DNA of 64,000 nucleotides from Streptomyces sp. NBC_00654 (lineage in GTDB: Bacteria; Actinomycetota; Actinomycetes; Streptomycetales; Streptomycetaceae), in NCBI RefSeq assembly GCF_026341775.1, contig NZ_JAPEOB010000001.1, positions 1,674,001 to 1,738,000 on the forward strand. The letters are read 5' to 3'. Shown in pieces: positions 8,541 to 16,343 of the stretch; position 1 is the first letter of the stretch, and each line of letters opens with the position of its first letter. Position numbers and translations under genes: made by a program. The notes under the pieces are model-generated. The model was not told the origin of the DNA. It saw only the letters and a program-made list of their open reading frames with translations, and did not search any database.

Positions 8541-9182
8541 TCAGTGCTGATCGATGCCGTGCAGCGGGAAACCCGCGATGCCGCGCCAGGCGAGCGAGGT
8601 CAGGAGCTGGACCGCCGTGTCGCGCGGGATGCTGGACCCGCTGGAGAGCCAGTAGCGGGCCACCACCTGAGAGACACCGCCCAGGCCGACCGCGAGCAGC
8701 ATGGACTCGTCCTTGGACAGTCCCGTGTCACCGGCGATGACGTCGGAGATGGCCTCCGCGCACTGGAGGGAGACCCGGTCGACCCGTTCGCGGACCGCGG
8801 GCTCATTGGTCAGGTCGGACTCGAAGACCAGCCGGAACGCGCCGCCCTCGTCCTCCACGTACGCGAAGTAGGCGTCCATCGTCGCCTCGACACGGAGCTT
8901 GTTGTCCGTCGTGGAGGCCAGCGCCGTGCGCACGGCCTGGAGCAGCGACTCGCAGTGCTGGTCGAGCAGGGCCAGATAGAGCTCCAGCTTGCCCGGGAAG
9001 TGCTGATAGAGCACCGGCTTGCTGACCCCGGCACGCTCGGCGATGTCGTCCATGGCCGCGGAGTGGTAGCCCTGCGCGACAAAGACCTCCTGCGCGGCCC
9101 CCAGCAGCTGATTGCGTCGGGCGCGGCGGGGCAGCCGGGTGCCCCGCGGGCGCGCTGCCTCTGTCTGCTCGATGGCTGTCAC
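8541..9182 (-). CDS. TetR family transcriptional regulator
   Basis: A 213-aa one-component regulator. The N-terminal helix-turn-helix is clear: MDDIAERAGVSKPVLYQHFP, then GKLELYLALLD starts helix 4. The C-terminal two thirds form the ligand-binding and dimerisation domain. GTG at 9182 is chosen because GGGAGG lies four bases upstream and gives a TAIEQTEAARPRG basic arm; the frame continues open upstream but without a better start. Positional homologue of Rv3208. The ligand and target genes cannot be told; autoregulation is usual for the family, but no palindrome stands out in the promoter. Confidence 0.9.
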   Translation of the reverse strand: MTAIEQTEAARPRGTRLPRRARRNQLLGAAQEVFVAQGYHSAAMDDIAERAGVSKPVLYQHFPGKLELYLALLDQHCESLLQAVRTALASTTDNKLRVEATMDAYFAYVEDEGGAFRLVFESDLTNEPAVRERVDRVSLQCAEAISDVIAGDTGLSKDESMLLAVGLGGVSQVVARYWLSSGSSIPRDTAVQLLTSLAWRGIAGFPLHGIDQH

Positions 9183-9351
9183 GCCGCCTCCCAAATTTGT
9201 GATCAAGCACAGCCGTTTCCGTACACGCTGCGCCGTACAGCCATCGTACTTTTCGGTAACCCGGGTGCGCGCGGCGCGGACGCAGAATTTCACGGACCGG
9301 ACGACTGCGGTAGCCACAGAATCATCGAGTCAGGGAGCAAAGCGGGGCGAA

Positions 9352-9567
9352 TTAGCGGTAATCGTCTTCGTCCTGTGCGACTGTCCGGCTCTGTTCCGCG
9401 GCATCCGCCTCATCGACGGTGTTCCGGTCGATGTCCGTCAGCGGTTCGTCGGTCCGCTGCTGGAGGTCGGTCCGCTGTTCGGCGGCGTCGGCTTCGGGGG
9501 TCTCCGGGCCCGGTGCGTCCGGCTGAATGTCCTCGAAGGTCTCCGGGTCGCTCGGGTCGACCGTCAT
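9352..9567 (-). CDS. Acidic small protein, 71 aa, unknown function
   Basis: A 71-aa, strongly acidic and presumably disordered protein rich in Asp, Glu, Pro and Thr, ending DEDDYR. No membrane segment, signal or Cys. The ATG at 9567 has GGGAG upstream. I recall similar short acidic proteins at this locus in other Streptomyces, which supports a real gene, but nothing is known of its role. It is divergent from the hydrolase gene that begins 112 bases away. Confidence 0.6.
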   Translation of the reverse strand: MTVDPSDPETFEDIQPDAPGPETPEADAAEQRTDLQQRTDEPLTDIDRNTVDEADAAEQSRTVAQDEDDYR

Positions 9568-9678
9568 GGTGGCTCCCTTCCTTCCCTTGAAGCGTAGGAG
9601 CAACCCTCCCGCGCCGCGATGTGTCCTGTGACCGCGAACACATGAATCAGCGCGTGATCGTCTCGTAACATTGCCCGC

Positions 9679-10644
9679 ATGTCTTCGACCGAGCTGCCGG
9701 GTACCCGCGCCGCCGCCGCAGCGGTGGCCCCCACGGTCAGTGCCGTCAGGGTCGCGGAGGGCGAGAAACTGCGCTCCGTCTCGCTGCCGGGACTCAGCCT
9801 GACCGTCCGTGCCCGGCCGGCGCGGCGGGCCGGGCTGGCTCCGGCGCTCTATGTGCACGGGCTCGGCGGCTCCTCGCAGAACTGGTCGGCGCTGATGCCG
9901 CTGCTGGCCGACGTGGTCGACAGCGAGGCCGTCGACCTGCCCGGCTTCGGGGACTCGCCGCCGCCGGACGACGGCAACTACTCGGTGACCGGACACGCCC
10001 GTGCGGTGATCCGGCTGCTCGACGCGGGAGGGCGCGGCCCCGTCCATCTCTTCGGCAACTCCCTGGGCGGCGCGGTCGCCACCCGGGTCGCCGCCGTCCG
10101 CCCCGACCTGGTGCGCACCCTGACCCTCGTCTCGCCCGCGCTGCCCGAGATCCGGGTGCAGCGGCCCGCCGTGCCGACCGGGCTGCTGGCGAGCCCCGGA
10201 GTGGCCAGTCTGTTCTCCCGGCTCACCAGGGACTGGACGGCGGAGCAGCGCACGCGCGGGGTCATGGCACTCTGTTACGGCGATCCGGCGCGGATCTCCG
10301 AGGAGGGCTTCCGTCACGCGGTGGCCGAAATGGAGCGACGGCTGGAACTGCCGTACTTCTGGGACGCCATGTCGCGCTCCGCACGGGGCATCGTCGATGC
10401 CTATACGTTGGGCGGGCAGCACGGGCTGTGGCGCCAGGCCGAGCGGGTGCTCGCACCGACCCAGCTGGTGTACGGCGGACGGGACCGGCTCGTCTCGTAC
10501 CGGATGGCACGCAGGGCGTCCGCGGCCTTCCGCGATTCGCGGCTGCTGGCACTGCCCGACGCCGGGCACGTGGCGATGATGGAGTACCCGGAGGCGGTCG
10601 CCCAGGCGTTCCGGGAACTGCTCGACGAATGTGGCGGGAGCTGA
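9679..10644 (+). CDS. Alpha/beta hydrolase
   Basis: A 321-aa alpha/beta-hydrolase fold protein. The oxyanion-hole motif is HGLGGSSQNW (residues 60-69), the nucleophile elbow FGNSLGG (Ser at 128), the acid probably in YGGRDRLVSY and the His in PDAGHVAMME, all in the normal order. There is no signal peptide. This is the LipV-like branch of C-C hydrolases/esterases by pattern, but the substrate is unknown. A TAACAT box ends eight bases before the ATG, so the transcript may be leaderless. The DUF3152 gene follows at once, so the two probably form an operon. Confidence 0.85.
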   Translation: MSSTELPGTRAAAAAVAPTVSAVRVAEGEKLRSVSLPGLSLTVRARPARRAGLAPALYVHGLGGSSQNWSALMPLLADVVDSEAVDLPGFGDSPPPDDGNYSVTGHARAVIRLLDAGGRGPVHLFGNSLGGAVATRVAAVRPDLVRTLTLVSPALPEIRVQRPAVPTGLLASPGVASLFSRLTRDWTAEQRTRGVMALCYGDPARISEEGFRHAVAEMERRLELPYFWDAMSRSARGIVDAYTLGGQHGLWRQAERVLAPTQLVYGGRDRLVSYRMARRASAAFRDSRLLALPDAGHVAMMEYPEAVAQAFRELLDECGGS

Positions 10645-10652
10645 TCCGGGGC

Positions 10653-12113
10653 GTGGGACGACACAGCCGAAAGGGCCCCGAGGCCACCCGTCCGGAGGCC
10701 CCGGCCGCACCGGACCCGGGCGGCGAGCGCGCGACACCCCGCTCCGCACCGGGCAGCGGGCGGCGCAGGCGGACGGCCCCCGGGCCGCCCGGGGGAGAGG
10801 GGCACACCCCGTTCCACGAGGCCCCGCAGGTCCGCGGCGGCCACCCCGAACACCGCGAACAGGGCGGCGGCTGGGGAACCGGACCGCAGCACCCGTGGTC
10901 CGAGGACCGGCAGATGCCGGGCCGGCCGGCCGTTCCGGGCCAGGGCGGACCGCCCCGCGGGTACGCCGGACCTCCCGGGTCCACGGCCCGTCAGGAGGCC
11001 GTGGCGCGCCAGGTCTCGGCCCAGCGGGCGGCGCAGCGCGCGGCCGACGGGCGCACGGCGGCGCGGCCCGCACCCGGCGGCACCCCGCTGATACCGGGCC
11101 CGCGCAGGGAGTTCGTCGACGCCTTCGACACCGTGGAACCCTCCGCCGCCCCGCCCCCCGGGATGCCGGGGGCGGTCGCCCCTCCCGCCGGCCCGCGCCT
11201 CCCGGACACCGACGGGCAGGACGGCCCCCGGGGTCCGTCCGGCACCGGGCGTCCGTCCGCCCCCCGGGGCGCCGGTGACCGCGGTGGCTCCCGGTCCGGC
11301 CGGGGCGGCATGGGCCGGACCGTCACCGGTATCGCCGCCGCGGCGGTGACCACCGTGCTCGCGGTCGTGGTGGCCGGACAGGTGGCCCAGGACGCCGAGG
11401 AGCGGTCGGGCACCCCGCGCACGGCAGGCGTGGACCGGGACGACGCCGGGGACACCTCGCGCTCCGACGCCAGGCCCGCCCCCAAGGCGGAAGAGGCGGC
11501 GGTGAAGCCCCTTTCGTACGCGGAAAAACTGGCCAAGCCCTATCCGCTCGATCCGAAACTGAAGGCGACCGGGAAATTCGACGCCGTTCCGGGGCTGGCG
11601 AAGGCGCCGGGCAAGGGGCATAAGTACCGCTATCGCATCGATGTGGAAAAGGGACTCGCGCTCGACGGCGGATTCTTTGCCGAGGTCGTTCAGAAAACGC
11701 TGAATGACGACCGGAGTTGGGCGCACGGCGGTGCGATGACATTCGAGCGGATTTCCTCCGGTGAACCGGACTTCGTGATAACTCTGGCCAGCCCCGGGAC
11801 CACCGCCGACTGGTGCGCGAAATCCGAGCTGGATATCACCGTCGACAATGTCTCCTGCGACTCCGCCGCGACTCCCCGGGTCATGATCAACGCCTATCGG
11901 TGGGCGCAGGGCTCGTCCACCTACGGCCCGGACGCATTGCTGGCCTACCGTCAGATGCTGATCAATCACGAGGTCGGTCATCGTCTCGGCCATGACCACG
12001 AGAGCTGTGACACACCGGGCTCGCTGGCTCCCGTGATGCAGCAGCAGACGAAGTCCCTGAAAGTGGACGGGATCAAATGCAGGGCCAACCCGTGGGTGTA
12101 CCCCGGCAGTTGA
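10653..12113 (+). CDS. DUF3152 membrane-anchored zincin-like protein
   Basis: A 486-aa protein in three parts: an N-terminal cytosolic region of about 210 residues that is Pro/Gly/Arg-rich and probably disordered; one transmembrane helix (TGIAAAAVTTVLAVVVAGQV); and an extracellular domain of about 240 residues. The latter ends with HEVGHRLGHDH, a HExxHxxGHxH metalloprotease-like zinc site, and has several Cys (CAKSELD, NVSCDS, ESCDTPG, IKCRANP) that could form disulfides. The family is the homologue of Rv3207c. The substrate is unknown. The GTG at 10653 (GRHSRKG) is chosen because related proteins start GRHSRR; an ATG at 10629, overlapping the upstream stop, is the alternative. Confidence 0.85.
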   Translation: MGRHSRKGPEATRPEAPAAPDPGGERATPRSAPGSGRRRRTAPGPPGGEGHTPFHEAPQVRGGHPEHREQGGGWGTGPQHPWSEDRQMPGRPAVPGQGGPPRGYAGPPGSTARQEAVARQVSAQRAAQRAADGRTAARPAPGGTPLIPGPRREFVDAFDTVEPSAAPPPGMPGAVAPPAGPRLPDTDGQDGPRGPSGTGRPSAPRGAGDRGGSRSGRGGMGRTVTGIAAAAVTTVLAVVVAGQVAQDAEERSGTPRTAGVDRDDAGDTSRSDARPAPKAEEAAVKPLSYAEKLAKPYPLDPKLKATGKFDAVPGLAKAPGKGHKYRYRIDVEKGLALDGGFFAEVVQKTLNDDRSWAHGGAMTFERISSGEPDFVITLASPGTTADWCAKSELDITVDNVSCDSAATPRVMINAYRWAQGSSTYGPDALLAYRQMLINHEVGHRLGHDHESCDTPGSLAPVMQQQTKSLKVDGIKCRANPWVYPGS

Positions 12114-12131
12114 TCCGCAAGGTCCACATTC

Positions 12132-12147
12132 TGAGATAGGCGTCTCA
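12132..12147. promoter_or_regulatory. Inverted repeat TGAGA-N6-TCTCA upstream of transporter promoter
   Basis: TGAGATAGGCGTCTCA, a 5-bp inverted repeat with a 6-base spacer, ends seven bases before a TTGACA -35 box. The position fits an activator site or an operator overlapping the promoter edge. The cognate protein is unknown. Confidence 0.5.
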
Positions 12148-12154
12148 TTCCGCG

Positions 12155-12184
12155 TTGACATCGCCGGGGCCGGTCGTTCATATT
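12155..12184 (+). promoter_or_regulatory. Housekeeping promoter, probably leaderless for leader peptide
   Basis: A perfect TTGACA (12155-12160), a 17- to 18-base spacer and a TCATAT/CATATT -10 box (12178-12184). The expected start of transcription is at about 12191, one or two bases before the ATG of the leader ORF, so the leader would be translated from a leaderless mRNA. Confidence 0.65.
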
Positions 12185-12191
12185 TCTCGGC

Positions 12192-12287
12192 ATGTCACGC
12201 AACCTGGTCACCTCCGAGCGCGCCGCCATCGAGCTGGCGCTCATCGGCGTGGCCGGGCATTGCGTAGCCGACGTTCTCTGTCGCTGA
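12192..12287 (+). CDS. Putative 31-aa cysteine-containing leader peptide
   Basis: A short ORF starting MSRNLVTSERA and ending AGHCVADVLCR, with Cys codons TGC at position 24 and TGT at position 30, next to the stop. It lies between a clear promoter and an array of alternative hairpins ahead of a peptide-transporter operon. Actinobacteria use short leader ORFs with a terminal Cys ahead of sulfur and cysteine genes, where ribosome stalling at Cys codons controls read-through. I read this as such a leader peptide rather than a functional protein. The downstream TGA frees about 250 untranslated bases before the first structural gene. Confidence 0.65.
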   Translation: MSRNLVTSERAAIELALIGVAGHCVADVLCR

Positions 12288-12322
12288 CGCCCGCCCGAGC
12301 GCGCGTCGACCCCTTCCTCCGT

Positions 12323-12417
12323 GAGCCCGTTCCGGGCTCCGCCGAGCCCGCCCGCGGGCTCCATGGATCGCCCCTGACCGCCGCGCCCGGCACCTTCCGC
12401 CCGTAGGCGCGGCTTTT
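12323..12417 (+). promoter_or_regulatory. Attenuator-like RNA: interchangeable hairpins plus terminator
   Basis: GAGCCCG (12323-12329), CGGGCTC (12333-12339), GAGCCCG again (12344-12350) and CGGGCTC again (12355-12361) give four arms that can pair 1:2 and 3:4, or 2:3, or 1:4. Further on GCCGCGCC (12380-12387) pairs with GGCGCGGC (12406-12413), followed by TTTT, as an intrinsic terminator. The arrangement is that of a translation-coupled attenuator controlled by the leader ORF upstream. The pairing is seen; the switching is inferred. Confidence 0.6.
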
Positions 12418-12535
12418 CGGCATTCTCCGGCACTCCGGTGCCCCGGTATCCCCTCTCGCTGCCGCCTGCACGGGTCATTTTTCTGCTTTCTTCACACTCA
12501 TCCTGTTTGCAGGACACCCGAGAGGTCATCTTCCG

Positions 12536-14260
12536 ATGCGTCAACCGTCCGTCATATCGCGCCGCGTGGCAGCGGCAGCCGTGGGTCTCGTACTGGCTGC
12601 GGGTGCCGCGGCCTGCGGGCCCGAGGACAGCAAGGGCGGCGACGGCAGCTCCGGCGCCGAGGGCAAGCCGCAGAAGGGCGGCACCCTCACCGTCCTCAAC
12701 AGCAACCCGCAGCAGGACTTCGACCCCGCGCGGCTCTACACCTCCGGCGGCGGCAACGTCCCCTCGCTCGTCTTCCGCACGCTCACCACCCGCAACCGCG
12801 AGGACGGCGCGGAGGGTGCGAAGGTCGTCCCCGACCTGGCCACCGACCTGGGCACGCCCAGCAAGGACGCCACCGTCTGGACGTACACCCTCAAGGACGG
12901 CCTCAAGTACGAGGACGGCACCGCGATCACCTCCGCGGACATCAAGTACGGCATCGAACGCTCCTTCGCCGCCGAACTCTCCGGAGGCGCCCCGTACCTG
13001 CGGGACTGGCTCATCGGCGGGGCCGACTACCAGGGCCCGTACAAGGACAAGAAGGGCCTCGACTCCATCGAGGTGCCCGACGCGAAGACCATCGTCTTCC
13101 ACCTCAACAAGCCCGAGGGCGAATTCCCCTACCTCGCCACGCAGACCCAGACGACCCCGGTGCCCGAGGCCGGGGACAAGGGCACCAAGTACGAGGAGCA
13201 CCCCGTCTCCTCGGGGCCGTACAAGGTCGTCAGCAACGAGAACGACGGCGAGCGGCTCATCCTGGAGCGCAACCCGCACTGGTCGGCCGGCACCGACGAG
13301 GAGCGCAAGGCCTACCCCGACCGGATCGACGTACGCTCCGGGCTCGACTCCGCCGTCATCAACCAGCGGCTCTCCGCCTCCCAGGGCGCCGACGCCGCGG
13401 CCGTCACCACCGACACCAACCTCGGCCCGGCCGAACTCGCCAAGGTCACCGGCGACAAGAAGCTCGCCGACCGCGTCGGCACCGGACACTTCGGCTACAC
13501 CAACTACATCGCCTTCAACCCGAAGGTGAAGCCGTTCGACAACCCGAAGGTGCGCCAGGCGATCTCGTACGCCGTCGACCGCTCCTCCGTGGTCAACGCG
13601 GCGGGCGGCTCCTCGCTCGCCGAGCCCGCCACCACCTACCTGCCGAACCAGAAGTCCTTCGGCTACACGCCCTACGACCACTTCCCGGCAGGGAGGACGG
13701 GCAACGCCGAGAAGGCCCGGGAGCTGCTGAAGGAGGCCGGTTACGCCAAGGGGCTGACCGTCACCCTGACCCACTCCAACGACAAGGACTTCGAGACCAG
13801 CCCGGAGATCGCCACCGCCCTCCAGGCCGCGCTGAAGAAGGCGGGCATCACGGTCGAGCTCCAGGGGCTGGAGAGCAACGACTACTCCGACACCACCCAG
13901 AGCGCCACCAAGGAGCCCGGCTTCTTCCTCGCCCACTGGGGAGCCGACTGGCCCTCCGGCGGCCCGTTCCTCGCCCCGATCTTCGACGGCCGGCAGATCG
14001 TCGAGGACGGCGCCAACTTCAACTCCGGCTTCCTGAACGACCCGGCGGTCAACAAGGAGATCGACGAGATCAACAAGCTCACCGATCTGAGCGCCGCCGC
14101 CGAGCGCTGGGGCGCCCTCGACAAGAAGATCGGTGAGCAGGCGCTGACCGTGCCGCTCTTCCACCCGGTCTACAAGCGGCTCGTCGGGCAGGACATCAAG
14201 AACGTCGTCATCAGCGACTGGACCGGCGTCCTCGACATCTCCCAGGTCGCGGTCAAGTAG
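12536..14260 (+). CDS. Peptide ABC transporter substrate-binding lipoprotein
   Basis: A 574-aa extracytoplasmic solute-binding protein of family 5 (OppA/DppA type). The N terminus is a lipoprotein signal with a basic start, a hydrophobic core (VAAAAVGLVLAAGAAAC) and lipid-accepting Cys27. The mature part carries family-5 features: KGGTLTVL at the start, the DGLKYEDGTAITSADIKYGI segment typical of the first lobe, and the hinge region NPKVRQAISYAVDR. Substrate is most likely di- or oligopeptides; nickel or other ligands of the family are possible. First structural gene of a four-gene operon; the stop is two bases from the next ATG. Confidence 0.95.
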   Translation: MRQPSVISRRVAAAAVGLVLAAGAAACGPEDSKGGDGSSGAEGKPQKGGTLTVLNSNPQQDFDPARLYTSGGGNVPSLVFRTLTTRNREDGAEGAKVVPDLATDLGTPSKDATVWTYTLKDGLKYEDGTAITSADIKYGIERSFAAELSGGAPYLRDWLIGGADYQGPYKDKKGLDSIEVPDAKTIVFHLNKPEGEFPYLATQTQTTPVPEAGDKGTKYEEHPVSSGPYKVVSNENDGERLILERNPHWSAGTDEERKAYPDRIDVRSGLDSAVINQRLSASQGADAAAVTTDTNLGPAELAKVTGDKKLADRVGTGHFGYTNYIAFNPKVKPFDNPKVRQAISYAVDRSSVVNAAGGSSLAEPATTYLPNQKSFGYTPYDHFPAGRTGNAEKARELLKEAGYAKGLTVTLTHSNDKDFETSPEIATALQAALKKAGITVELQGLESNDYSDTTQSATKEPGFFLAHWGADWPSGGPFLAPIFDGRQIVEDGANFNSGFLNDPAVNKEIDEINKLTDLSAAAERWGALDKKIGEQALTVPLFHPVYKRLVGQDIKNVVISDWTGVLDISQVAVK

Positions 14261-14262
14261 CC

Positions 14263-15357
14263 ATGTCGCAAGCACTTCTGGTCCAGGAGGCGGGAGCGGC
14301 GGCCGCCGCCCCCGCCTCGGGGGCCCGGCTGTTCTGGCGGAGGCTGCGCGCCCAGCGCGCGGCCACCGCCGCGGCGGTCGTGGTCCTCCTGCTCGTCCTG
14401 GTCGCACTCGCCGCGCCGCTGCTCACCGCGCTGGCGGGCCAGGACCCCAACACCTACCACCCCGACCTCGTCGACTCGGCGGCCGGCGGAGTGCCCATCG
14501 GCCCGTTCGGCGGCATCAGCGCGGATCACTGGCTCGGTGTCGAACCCCAGACCGGCCGCGACCTGTTCGCCCGTATCGTCCACGGAGCCCGGGTCTCGCT
14601 CGGCGTCGCCGTCGTCGCCACGGTCCTCCAGATCGCGATCGGCCTGGTCGTCGGCCTCGCCGCGGCCCTCGGCAGCCGCTGGGTCGACCAGGTCCTCAGC
14701 CGCATCACCGATATCAACGTCGCCCTGCCGATCATGGTCATCGCGCTGGCGCTCCTCGCGATCGTCCCGGAGACCTTCCCCCGCCCCGTACTGATCGCCC
14801 TGGTCATCGGCGGGATCAACTGGGCGGGTACGTCGAAGATCGTGCGGGCCCAGGCCCTCGCCCTGAAGTCCCTCGACTTCGTCTCGGCGGCCCGGCTCAG
14901 CGGCAGGGGCAAGTGGAGCATCGCCCGGCGCGAGCTGCTGCCCGCGCTGGCCGCGCCCGTCATCACGTACGCCGCGCTGATGTTCCCCACCAACATCGTC
15001 GTCGAGGCGGCCCTGTCCTTCCTCGGCGTCGGCATCAAACCGCCCACACCCTCCTGGGGACAGATGCTCACCGAGGCCGACACCTGGTACCAGGCGGCGC
15101 CCACCTATCTCCTGCTCCCCGCCGGACTGCTCTTCGTCACCGTGCTCGCGCTGACCGTTCTCGGCGAGGGCGTCCGTACGGCGCTCGACCCGCGCGCCGC
15201 GTCCCGGCTGCGGATCGGCACCGGACGCGGGGAAGCGAAGAAGGCCGAGGCGGCGAAGTCCGTGACGGTGACGCGGCCGGCGAAGGCGGCTGAGGCGGAG
15301 AAGCCCGCCGAGCCCGTCGCGCCCGCCGGGGGACACCCTGAGGAGGACCGGGGATGA
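14263..15357 (+). CDS. Peptide ABC transporter permease (DppC/OppC type)
   Basis: A 364-aa permease with an OppC-type N-terminal membrane helix (residues about 31-55) and a five-helix core. The EAA loop is at AARLSGRGKWSIARRELLP, the coupling helix contacting the ATPase. After the last helix comes an unusual 60-residue hydrophilic tail rich in Lys, Ala, Glu and Pro (KKAEAAKS, AAEAEKPAEP) of unknown purpose. Its final codons overlap the next ATG in the ATGA form, so the two permeases are translationally coupled. Confidence 0.93.
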   Translation: MSQALLVQEAGAAAAAPASGARLFWRRLRAQRAATAAAVVVLLLVLVALAAPLLTALAGQDPNTYHPDLVDSAAGGVPIGPFGGISADHWLGVEPQTGRDLFARIVHGARVSLGVAVVATVLQIAIGLVVGLAAALGSRWVDQVLSRITDINVALPIMVIALALLAIVPETFPRPVLIALVIGGINWAGTSKIVRAQALALKSLDFVSAARLSGRGKWSIARRELLPALAAPVITYAALMFPTNIVVEAALSFLGVGIKPPTPSWGQMLTEADTWYQAAPTYLLLPAGLLFVTVLALTVLGEGVRTALDPRAASRLRIGTGRGEAKKAEAAKSVTVTRPAKAAEAEKPAEPVAPAGGHPEEDRG

Positions 15358-16343
15358 CCGGATTTCTGCTGCGGCGGCTCGGGGGAGCCGTCTTCGTCCT
15401 TCTCTCGCTCACCGTCATCCTGTACGCGATCTTCTACGTCGCCCCCGGCGATGTCGCCCAGATCGCCTGCGGGCCGCGCTGCTCACCCGCCCAGGTCGCC
15501 CAGGTCACCGAGCAGCTGCGGCTGGACGACCCGGTGTACGTGCAGTACTGGCACTTCCTCCAGGGCATCGTCGCCGGACGCGACTTCTCCACCGGCACCG
15601 GCGTCGAGCACTGCTCCGCGCCCTGCCTCGGAGTCTCGTACCAGAGCGACCAGCAGGTCACCCGGCTGATCCTGGCCAAGCTGCCGGTCACCGCCTCCGT
15701 CGTGATCGGCGCCTTCGTGGGCTGGGTCCTGCTCGGCGTCGGCACCGGGGTGCTGTCCGCCTGGCGGCGGGGCCGGATCACCGAGCGGGTGCTGACCTGG
15801 CTGACCCTGGCCGGCACCGCCACGCCCGTCTTCGTCATCGGGCTGCTGCTCATCATCGTCTTCTGCTCCACGCTCCAGTGGCTGCCGTCGCCGACGTACG
15901 TACCGTTCACGGAGGACCCCGAACAGTGGGCCTGGGGACTCCTGCTGCCCTGGGTGTCGCTGGCTCTGATCGAGTCCGCCAAATACGCCCGGCTGACCAG
16001 GAGCTCCATGCTGGAGACGCTCGCCGAGGACCATGTGCGCACGTTCCGCGCGTACGGCGTCGGTGAGCGCGCCATCATCGGGCGGCACGCGCTGCGCGGT
16101 GCGCTCGCACCCGTGATCGCGCTCAGCGCGCTCGACTTCGGTTCGATGTTCGGCGGTGCGGTCCTGACCGAGTCGCTCTTCGGCATCCCCGGCATCGGGC
16201 GCGAGATGGTGCACGCCGTCAAGGTCGTCGACCTGCCCGTCGTCGTCGGGATGGTGCTGGTGACCGGCTTCTTCGTGGTGCTCGCCAATGCCGTCGCGGA
16301 CGTCCTGTACGCGCTGGCCGACCGACGGGTGGTCCTGTCATGA
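15354..16343 (+). CDS. Peptide ABC transporter permease (DppB/OppB type)
   Basis: A 329-aa permease of the DppB/OppB family: an N-terminal helix (GAVFVLLSLTVILYAIFYVAP), a periplasmic region with four Cys (ACGPRCSP and EHCSAPC) that could form disulfides, then the transport core with the EAA-like coupling segment. The GVGERAIIGRHALRGAL segment and the closing ADVLYALADRRV are typical of the family. The order C-type permease before B-type permease is the reverse of the enterobacterial dpp operon. Overlaps the ATPase gene by ATGA. Confidence 0.93.
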   Translation: MTGFLLRRLGGAVFVLLSLTVILYAIFYVAPGDVAQIACGPRCSPAQVAQVTEQLRLDDPVYVQYWHFLQGIVAGRDFSTGTGVEHCSAPCLGVSYQSDQQVTRLILAKLPVTASVVIGAFVGWVLLGVGTGVLSAWRRGRITERVLTWLTLAGTATPVFVIGLLLIIVFCSTLQWLPSPTYVPFTEDPEQWAWGLLLPWVSLALIESAKYARLTRSSMLETLAEDHVRTFRAYGVGERAIIGRHALRGALAPVIALSALDFGSMFGGAVLTESLFGIPGIGREMVHAVKVVDLPVVVGMVLVTGFFVVLANAVADVLYALADRRVVLS

